From: an uncultured Lachnospiraceae bacterium
GTDB lineage: Bacteria > Bacillota > Clostridia > Lachnospirales > Lachnospiraceae
Assembly: GCA_947630025.1 (NCBI GenBank)
Contig: CANRFZ010000022.1
Location: 1 to 38,130, forward strand
DNA: 38,130 nt
Direction: 5' to 3'
A program made the translations under genes and the position numbers. Shown in pieces: positions 32,419-38,130 of the stretch (position 1 is its first letter; every line of letters begins with the position of its first letter). The notes under the pieces are model-generated. The model was given only the letters and a program-made list of their open reading frames with translations. It made no database searches and had not been told where the DNA came from.

Positions 32419-33615
32419 ATGAGAGACGACGGGATGCTGGCGATCATTCACGGCAATATCAGGACGATGGCGGAGCGGGACTATCCCGACGGTTATCTCA
32501 CCATCGAGCGGGGCAGGATCACCGAGATCGGCGATATGGCGCAGTACAGTGTCGAGCGGCTGACCGGCGACAGGGATATGCGCATCCTGAATGCCAGAGG
32601 TAATCTGGTGATGCCGGGGCTGATCGAAGCCCACTGCCATATGGGAATCACCGAGGAAAAGAAAGGGCGCGAAGGGGATGACTGCAACGAGACGGTCAAT
32701 CCCATCACGCCGTATCTGCGCGCCATCGACGCCATCAACCCGATGGACGACGCTTTCCACGACGCACTGAAAGCGGGCATCACGGCGGCGATGATCGGCC
32801 CGGGAAGCTCTAACGTGGTGGGCGGCCAGTTCGCCTTTGTCAAAACCCACGGAAGATGTATCGACCGGATGGTTCTCAAAGCGCCGGCGGCCATGAAAGT
32901 CGCGTTCGGCGAAAATCCCAAGACCAACTATGCGGAGCAGAACGTGTCGCCCGCCACGCGGATGTCCATCGCGGCGATGCTGCGGGAGGAACTGGAAAAG
33001 GCGCAGGAATACCGCCGCAGGATGCAGGACGAGCCGGATGCCCCGCCGGACTTCCGCTATGCGTGCTGGCTCCCGGTGCTGGACGGCGAGATTCCGCTGA
33101 AAGCCCATGTGCACAGGGCGGACGATATCCTGACGGCGGTGCGGATCGCCAAGGAGTTCGGGCTGCGCATGACGTTAGACCACTGCAGCGAGGGACACCT
33201 GATCATCGAGGAGCTGAAAGAGGCGGGCTTTCCGGCGATCGTGGGGCCGGACATGGCCAGCCGTAATAAGATCGAGGTGCGCAATATGGCGTTCAAGACG
33301 GCGGGGCAGCTCAGCGCCAACGGCATTCTCACCGCCGTCACCACAGACCATCCCGTGTCCAAGATTCAGTTTCTGCCGATCTGCGCGGGGCTGGCAGTCA
33401 AAGAGGGGATGTCTCTCGAGGACGGCTTCCGCGCCATCACGATCAATCCCGCCCAAATCTGCGGCGTGGACGAGCGCGTCGGCAGTCTGGCCGTGGGCAA
33501 GGACGGCGACGTGGCTATCTTTGACGGCAATCCGATGGAAGTGTTTACCAGAACACTGTGCACGGTAATTGAGGGAAATATTGTTTATTATGATGAAGAA
33601 TGCGGACTTTTGTGA
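32419..33615 (+). CDS. Amidohydrolase (imidazolonepropionase-like, metal-dependent)
   Basis: A 398-residue TIM-barrel amidohydrolase. Visible metal-site elements are EAHCHMG (HxH) after the NLVMPGLI strand, KAHVHRADD with a histidine near residue 225, DHCSEGH near 255 and TTDHPVSK with the barrel-8 aspartate near 310. The C-terminus has SLAVGKDGDVAIFDGNP, typical of the family. The substrate is likely a cyclic amide or similar ring, but hydantoin, dihydropyrimidine and imidazolone are not told apart by motif. It starts 10 bases after the SpoIIQ-like stop and so belongs to the same transcript; a second ATG five codons in (MLAIIHGNI) is an alternative start. Confidence 0.85.
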   Translation: MRDDGMLAIIHGNIRTMAERDYPDGYLTIERGRITEIGDMAQYSVERLTGDRDMRILNARGNLVMPGLIEAHCHMGITEEKKGREGDDCNETVNPITPYLRAIDAINPMDDAFHDALKAGITAAMIGPGSSNVVGGQFAFVKTHGRCIDRMVLKAPAAMKVAFGENPKTNYAEQNVSPATRMSIAAMLREELEKAQEYRRRMQDEPDAPPDFRYACWLPVLDGEIPLKAHVHRADDILTAVRIAKEFGLRMTLDHCSEGHLIIEELKEAGFPAIVGPDMASRNKIEVRNMAFKTAGQLSANGILTAVTTDHPVSKIQFLPICAGLAVKEGMSLEDGFRAITINPAQICGVDERVGSLAVGKDGDVAIFDGNPMEVFTRTLCTVIEGNIVYYDEECGLL

Positions 33616-33627
33616 TAAGATGTCTAT

Positions 33628-35196
33628 ATGGGAAAAAGATTTCGTGTTCTGCTTAGCTGCATAATGACGGTACTGATGCTGGCGGGATGCCGTTACCCGG
33701 CGGAGCCGGACGGAGCCGCCGCGACGAGCGATAACGGCGATCTGCCGGCTACGCTCGGACTGTCGCCGGAATTTGACTATGCGGTGCCCGACAGTCTGCC
33801 CAGTATTCTGGTGGATCAACTGGGGTACGCCGCAAGCAGCAACAAGACCGCGGTCTTTCTGGGAGACGCCCTGCCGGATACCTTTGCGGTGGTGGACGCG
33901 GACAATGGCAGGACGGTCTACACCGGCGCCATCGAACCGCGGGGCTATGATGAGGAAAACGGCGTTTCCGTCAGCTACGGCGACTTTACGACATTCCGGG
34001 AAGCCGGAACCTATTATCTGCAGGCCGACGTCATCGGGCAGTCCTATCCCTTTGTGATCGCGGAGAATCCCTATGAAGCGTTGTACGATATGGCGTTAAA
34101 GCAGTATTACTACAACCGTTGCGGCCTGACGCTATCCACGGAGCTGGCGGGCGAGGCGGCGCACAATGCGTGCCACACCAAGGAGGCCCAGATGAAAGAG
34201 GAGGCCAGCGTCAAGCTGGACGTGTCCGGCGGCTGGCACGTGGACCAGAGCGCCACGCGGGACGTCTCGATCGGCTGCAGTACGGTGAACCAGCTATTGC
34301 TGGCCTATGAGCTGTACGGAGAGACGTTTGACGACGCGCTGGGAATCCCGGAAAGCGGAAACGGCATCCCCGATATTCTGGACGAGGTGCGCTATGAGAT
34401 CGACTGGCTTCTGAAAATGCAGGACAGTACGAGCGGCGCGGTCTACGCCTCCGTCACAAGCGCCGACAGCGCGGCGCTGGGGTATCTGCTCTACATAGAC
34501 GGCGTGACGATGGACGCTACGATCCGGTTTGCGGCGACGATGGCCAAATTCGGCTATCTGTATCAGAATTACGACCGGGAGTTTGCGACGGTGTGCCTGA
34601 AAGCCGCTGACAGGGCTTACCGCTATGCGGGCAAATATATGGACGACGTATCTCCGGAGGAGTATTTCTACGCCTCCACGGAGATGTACCGCGCCACGGG
34701 CACTTACGGTTATCACAATGCGGTGAAAAGCTACCTGCAGCAGAATCCCGTGACGGATATGAGCAGCGACTTCATTTTCTGGGGCTGCGTGACCTATCTC
34801 TCCACCAAGCAGCGGGTGGACACGAACCTGTGCAGCGAGATGATCAAGGTGATGATGCAGGAGGGCGAGCGGATTTCCTATGCGTCCAAAAATTCCAAGC
34901 TGCTGGTGAGCATGGACGAGCAGAAGAACGGAAGCGCTGACCTGCTGCGGGATATTACCCGACTGGCGGTGGTGAACCATATCATTACCAACCACGAGTA
35001 CGCCACGGTGCTGCAGAACCACTTACACTATATGCTGGGGCGCAACCTGTATTCCGTCAGCTATCTCGACGGCGTGGGAAGCCGCAGCTACATAGATATC
35101 AACGAAGGCTACGGCATTATGAATCAGGTGGAGCTGAACGCGGAGTTTGTGCTGATGATGAGCGCCATCATGGAGGAACTGTATCTGGAGGAGTAG
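33628..35196 (+). CDS. GH9-like lipoprotein, probable pseudoenzyme
   Basis: A 522-residue lipoprotein (LAGC, cysteine 21). After the signal comes a CelD_N/Ig-like domain (PSILVDQLGYAASSNKTAVF to about 160), then a GH9-type alpha/alpha barrel: YNRCGLTLS, DVSGGWHVDQS, NGIPDILDEVRYEIDWLLKMQD, and a final HYMLGRNLYSVSYLDGVG and NQVELNAEFVLMM. In active GH9 enzymes the first motif is GGWxDAGD with two catalytic-site aspartates; here these positions are Val205 and Ser208. The acid Glu of the N-E-V-x-x-N motif is Gln500. It probably binds glucans or another polymer without cutting. The 11-base spacing to the next gene indicates co-transcription with a membrane protein. Confidence 0.82.
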   Translation: MGKRFRVLLSCIMTVLMLAGCRYPAEPDGAAATSDNGDLPATLGLSPEFDYAVPDSLPSILVDQLGYAASSNKTAVFLGDALPDTFAVVDADNGRTVYTGAIEPRGYDEENGVSVSYGDFTTFREAGTYYLQADVIGQSYPFVIAENPYEALYDMALKQYYYNRCGLTLSTELAGEAAHNACHTKEAQMKEEASVKLDVSGGWHVDQSATRDVSIGCSTVNQLLLAYELYGETFDDALGIPESGNGIPDILDEVRYEIDWLLKMQDSTSGAVYASVTSADSAALGYLLYIDGVTMDATIRFAATMAKFGYLYQNYDREFATVCLKAADRAYRYAGKYMDDVSPEEYFYASTEMYRATGTYGYHNAVKSYLQQNPVTDMSSDFIFWGCVTYLSTKQRVDTNLCSEMIKVMMQEGERISYASKNSKLLVSMDEQKNGSADLLRDITRLAVVNHIITNHEYATVLQNHLHYMLGRNLYSVSYLDGVGSRSYIDINEGYGIMNQVELNAEFVLMMSAIMEELYLEE

Positions 35197-35207
35197 AGGA
35201 TTTTTAC

Positions 35208-36518
35208 ATGGAGATAAGTATGCGCGGAAAGAACAAGATTCATTTTCTTAGGAATTTACTGATTTGTACCGCAGGCATGATTCTGGCGGGCTTCGGGTTA
35301 TTGGTACTCGTGTATCTGCTGCCGGTGGGCCGGATGAAAAGCCATGTCGCGGAGTCCGATGAACTGTTTAATTATGAGGGGATCTATCCCGAGGTCATGA
35401 ACGGCATGACCGCTTCGCGGCTGGACAATTATACGGACGCCCTCATGTATGCCACCGCCATCTTTCCCGGCAGCGAAAGCCCTGTCAAGGAGGCCCTGTA
35501 TAACCGCCGGTATGAGGACGAAGGCTCCAATATCGTGCAGTCGCTGAACGATTACGCCCATGACGTGGAGGGCAAGGAGCAGCTTCGCCATGCCGATACC
35601 TATGGGCGGTACTGGCACGGTTATCTGGTGGTGCTGAAACCGCTGCTGCTTTTTCTGAATGTAAGCGAGATCCGTATGTTCGGCATGATCGTGCAGACGG
35701 TACTGCTGCTCATGCTTCTGTACCTGATCGAAAAGAAACTGGGCGCGGCGTATGCCTGTCCGGTGGTGCTGGCGGTGCTGATCTTAAATCCCGTGGCGCT
35801 TCCGTTGTCCCTCCAGTTCTCGTGGGTGTACTATATCGGTCTGCTGGGGGCGCTGGCGGTGCTCCTGATCGGGCGTCCCGTCGAGGACAACCTGTATCTG
35901 CTGCTTTTCTGGGCGCTGGGAATGCTGACCAGCTATTTTGATCTGCTGACCTATCCGCTCTTTACGTTCGGGCTGCCGGTCACCCTGTTTCTGGTCAAAG
36001 GAAAAGATATGGCTGCGTCTGCCAAAGTGAAGAAACTGGCTGCCGCCGCCGCGTTGTGGCTGGGCGGTTACGCCGCTATGTGGGCGGGGAAATGGGCGCT
36101 GGCAATCACCGTCGGCGGGCAGGACGGACTGTACCGGGATATCGTAGACCGGATCGTCATGCGCACCTCCGCGGCCAGCGAGGATATGCAGGAACGGTAT
36201 ACATGGTCGATGGCCGTCGGGCGGCCCCTTGCGGTGCTCGGCAATAAAGTATACCTCGTTTTGTTTCTCGTCTTTCTGGCAGGATGTGCGATCGCGGCGC
36301 ACCGGGCCAAAAAAATGGGGCAGGAAACCGCCGGGCCAAAGAACCGGGCGGCGTCTCTGCTGCCGTATGCGCTGCTGGCAGTCCTGCCGTTTCTATGGTT
36401 CTGCGCGTTGTGCAACCATACGGTGACGCACTTTTTTACCTACCGGGAGCTGAGCGTGACAGTGCTGGCCGTCGGAACGGCGGCGGTGGAAGCGGTACAG
36501 GCGCGGAAAGCCGGATAG
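35208..36518 (+). CDS. Polytopic membrane protein, perhaps GT-C-like
   Basis: A 436-residue integral membrane protein with about nine hydrophobic segments: one near 14-36, then an extracytoplasmic loop of about 110 residues (ESDELFNYEGIYPEV, ADTYGRYWHGYLVV), and clusters from residue 140 to the end. An acidic residue pair early in the first loop and a large loop after the first helix are GT-C glycosyltransferase-like, but no family was recognised. Start at 35208 is 11 bases after the GH9-like stop; an ATG at 35220 preceded by GGAG is a good alternative. It may work with the GH9-like lipoprotein on a surface polymer (inference). It converges with plsC three bases later. Confidence 0.65.
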   Translation: MEISMRGKNKIHFLRNLLICTAGMILAGFGLLVLVYLLPVGRMKSHVAESDELFNYEGIYPEVMNGMTASRLDNYTDALMYATAIFPGSESPVKEALYNRRYEDEGSNIVQSLNDYAHDVEGKEQLRHADTYGRYWHGYLVVLKPLLLFLNVSEIRMFGMIVQTVLLLMLLYLIEKKLGAAYACPVVLAVLILNPVALPLSLQFSWVYYIGLLGALAVLLIGRPVEDNLYLLLFWALGMLTSYFDLLTYPLFTFGLPVTLFLVKGKDMAASAKVKKLAAAAALWLGGYAAMWAGKWALAITVGGQDGLYRDIVDRIVMRTSAASEDMQERYTWSMAVGRPLAVLGNKVYLVLFLVFLAGCAIAAHRAKKMGQETAGPKNRAASLLPYALLAVLPFLWFCALCNHTVTHFFTYRELSVTVLAVGTAAVEAVQARKAG

Positions 36519-36521
36519 CGG

Positions 36522-37256
36522 CTATACCAGCGACTTGTTTTTCTCGTAGTTCGTCCGAATCACATCCTGCACCATGGCGCTTAACTGCCGCTTATGGTCT
36601 TTGTCCAGATCCCGGACATAGATAGGCTTTCCATACTCGATTACCACATGAGTCTTTTTGATTCTGGGCATATGGTCTTCCAGAATCGCCCCCGCGTTGT
36701 TGATGCAGATCGGCACCACCGGGCAGCCGGTTTTTTCGGCGATTTTCAGGCTGCCGTCGTGGAAGTCCAGCAGCACCGCGTCGGTTCTGTTGCGGGTGCC
36801 CTCCGGGAACACACAGATGGAAATCCCGGAGCGGATCTTTTCGATGGCGGCCAGAATGGATTTCATCCCGGATTTGATGTCGCTGCGGTCGAGAAAGATA
36901 CAGTGCAGATATTTCATCCACGTGGACAGGGAAGGAATGCGCAGCATCTCGATCTTGGACATATAGCCTGTCGGACGCGGCACGCGCACATAAGTCATGA
37001 TGACGTCGAAGTAGCTTCTGTGGTTTCCCACATACAGGACGGCTTCATCCTTGGGAACGTTTTCTTCGCCGAGCACCGTCACGGACACTCCGGACAGGCA
37101 CAGAACCACGCGGAACGCCCAGTTTACGATGGCGAGGGAGCTGCGGTCCTTTACGTCGGGCCGGAATCTGCCTATGATAAACTCTGCAAGCTGGATCGGC
37201 AGACTTACCACCAGAAAAACAATTACAAAAAGCAACACAGCGATTAAACGTATCAT
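36522..37256 (-). CDS. plsC: 1-acyl-sn-glycerol-3-phosphate acyltransferase
   Basis: A 244-residue membrane-associated enzyme that adds the second acyl chain in phosphatidic acid synthesis. N-terminal hydrophobic segment (about 2-28), catalytic NHRSYFD (H79, D84), FPEGTR at 150-155 for glycerol-phosphate binding, and a VPICINNAG motif near 180. Full length for bacterial PlsC. The ATG at 37256 has GGAGTTTAC upstream. A good promoter lies 57 bases upstream. Single-gene transcript. Confidence 0.93.
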   Translation of the reverse strand: MIRLIAVLLFVIVFLVVSLPIQLAEFIIGRFRPDVKDRSSLAIVNWAFRVVLCLSGVSVTVLGEENVPKDEAVLYVGNHRSYFDVIMTYVRVPRPTGYMSKIEMLRIPSLSTWMKYLHCIFLDRSDIKSGMKSILAAIEKIRSGISICVFPEGTRNRTDAVLLDFHDGSLKIAEKTGCPVVPICINNAGAILEDHMPRIKKTHVVIEYGKPIYVRDLDKDHKRQLSAMVQDVIRTNYEKNKSLV

Positions 37257-37313
37257 GTAAACTCCATTCTATCTGATCTCTGCGGCACGCGGCCTTCTGT
37301 CGGCGACACCTCT

Positions 37314-37342
37314 ATTATATCGGGTATCTTCCTTTGAATCAA
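37314..37342 (-). promoter_or_regulatory. Promoter of plsC
   Basis: On the minus strand TTGATT (37337-37342), a 17-base spacer and TATAAT (37314-37319). Divergent from the lipoprotein gene at 37410. Confidence 0.7.
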
Positions 37343-37409
37343 TAGGCATACGGCACTCACTTTGATAATAAATTATAATATAAGATAAATGTGCGGAGTG
37401 TATCGGTGT

Positions 37410-37838
37410 ATGAGCAGATTATATGAATACGGCAAAAGAATCCTGAGCGCGGGGCTGGTGTGTCTGATGTGTCTGGCGGTGTTTGCGTGCGGCAGGAAGC
37501 AGGACGCGATGGAAAAGGTCAAAGATCTGGAGTGTACGGTGATCCCCGAGGACAATCTGCCCGAGGAACTGTACGACATGATTTCGCAGAAAAAGGAAAA
37601 GGCTTTTAAGCTGACGTTTGAAGATCAGGGTTTCCTGTATATCTGCGTGGGTTACGGAACGCAGGACACCGGCGGCTACAGTATCGCCGTCAACGATCTC
37701 TACGAGACTTCCAACGCCCTCTATATCGACACCGATCTGATCGGGCCGTCCCCGGAGGAAAAAGGAAGCCCGGTGCCCAGCTATCCCTACATAGTGGTGA
37801 AGACAGAGTTTATCGACAAGCCGGTTGTGTTTGACTGA
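37410..37838 (+). CDS. Small lipoprotein with PrcB_C-like domain
   Basis: A 142-residue exported protein. The start at 37410 (MSRLYEYGKR) gives an N-terminus with a hydrophobic core (ILSAGLVCLMCLAVFAC) and a likely lipidated cysteine at 27; the lipobox VFAC is not ideal. The mature part after residue 60 matches the PrcB_C pattern: FLYICVGYGTQDTGGYSIAVNDL, DTDLIGPSPEE, PYIVVKTEFIDKPVVF. PrcB_C domains occur in cell-surface proteins and protease-complex subunits. The ribosome binding site is weak (GGAG 11 bases away); an upstream ATG at 37389 is possible. A TATAAT near 37373-37378 may be its -10. Confidence 0.72.
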   Translation: MSRLYEYGKRILSAGLVCLMCLAVFACGRKQDAMEKVKDLECTVIPEDNLPEELYDMISQKKEKAFKLTFEDQGFLYICVGYGTQDTGGYSIAVNDLYETSNALYIDTDLIGPSPEEKGSPVPSYPYIVVKTEFIDKPVVFD

Positions 37839-37929
37839 GGGGGGGGGAGGTTCCATTATCATGCCTGCCCTCGAACAGTGCAAGGATGGGAAGGGATGAA
37901 ATTTTATCCGGACGGTGATTTTTGGCGGC

Positions 37930-37958
37930 TTGACCGTATATCAGTAACCGCTTATAAT
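37930..37958 (+). promoter_or_regulatory. Strong promoter at the right edge
   Basis: TTGACC (37930-37935), a 17-base spacer and a perfect TATAAT (37953-37958). Transcription would start near 37965. The only open frames downstream in the window are very short. Confidence 0.75.
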
Positions 37959-38002
37959 AGGGAAGAAGTATTACATCGAAAATAAGAGGAGCAGACAGAC
38001 CA

Positions 38003-38038
38003 ATGGACGGACTGGCTGCAGCCGGCATGATTCTGTAA
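38003..38038 (+). CDS. Possible 11-codon leader peptide
   Basis: ATG to TAA encodes MDGLAAAGMIL, with AGAGGAG 12 bases upstream and the strong promoter about 40 bases before. There is no run of one amino acid that would suggest classic attenuation. The spacing to the ribosome binding site is long. It could be chance. Confidence 0.25.
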   Translation: MDGLAAAGMIL

Positions 38039-38104
38039 TAAGCGGCGGAGATGTATAGTGTGAAAGAAAGTAGAGGAAGGCCGTAAAATGGCGCACTAAA
38101 ACAA

Positions 38105-38125
38105 GCTATTGAAAAATAGCCTTTT
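38105..38125 (+). terminator. Hairpin with U-tract at the window end
   Basis: GCTATT (38105-38110), GAAA loop and AATAGC (38115-38120) form a 6-bp stem with a stable tetraloop, followed by CTTTT. The stem is AT-rich and short, so it is a moderate terminator candidate; the window ends five bases later. It would close a transcript of about 160 bases from the promoter at 37930. Confidence 0.45.
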
Positions 38126-38130
38126 AAAAC

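Overview
The window reads as chromosome of a spore-forming, probably flagellated Clostridia, most likely Lachnospiraceae. The basis is sequence only: a long IleS2-type isoleucyl-tRNA synthetase, SpoVT with a sigma-G-like promoter, a SpoIID/SpoIIQ-like pair in clostridial order, a sigma-28-type promoter, FliG/MotA-like sequence, and YbaK/ProX tRNA-editing proteins. No tRNA, rRNA, CRISPR array or intact insertion sequence was found. No gene-free gap exceeds 300 bases; the longest is the last 292 bases.

Left accessory part (1-8222). The first 1.7 kb is visibly AT-richer than the rest. It carries an unrecognised Lachnospiraceae-type ORF, a small-protein/GNAT pair arranged like a toxin-antitoxin module, and the C-terminal stump of a RelB/DinJ-type antitoxin. 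Then comes a minus-strand train of seven genes: a winged-helix regulator, an unknown protein, a PD-(D/E)XK-like protein, a soluble protein joining a MotA-like cytoplasmic segment to a FliG C-terminal domain, a beta-CASP metallo-beta-lactamase-fold protein, a PPP-type phosphatase and a small unknown protein. This train is the best candidate in the window for an undescribed system.

Middle (8300-21100). Two overlapping YbaK/ProX-like deacylase genes are followed by an AlbA_2/HATPase/wHTH regulator with palindromes at its promoter, spoVT, degV back-to-back with ileS, glycogen phosphorylase, an APH-fold kinase and hflX. Two copies of a 43-bp repeat (7660 and 10907) lie in intergenic DNA on either side of the deacylase/regulator block.

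Right (21100-38130). A lipoprotein solute-binding protein with no permease, a 1319-residue dCache/PAS/GGDEF/GAF/histidine kinase/receiver hybrid and an aconitase-family hydratase form one apparent operon. Then come a gene with a sigma-28-like promoter and EF-hand-like loops, SpoIID-like and SpoIIQ/M23-like proteins that have both lost expected catalytic residues, an amidohydrolase, a GH9-like lipoprotein that has also lost its catalytic residues, a polytopic membrane protein, PlsC, and a PrcB_C-like lipoprotein. The right edge has a strong promoter and a hairpin with almost nothing to translate between them.

All family assignments come from reading motifs by eye; no database search was run.
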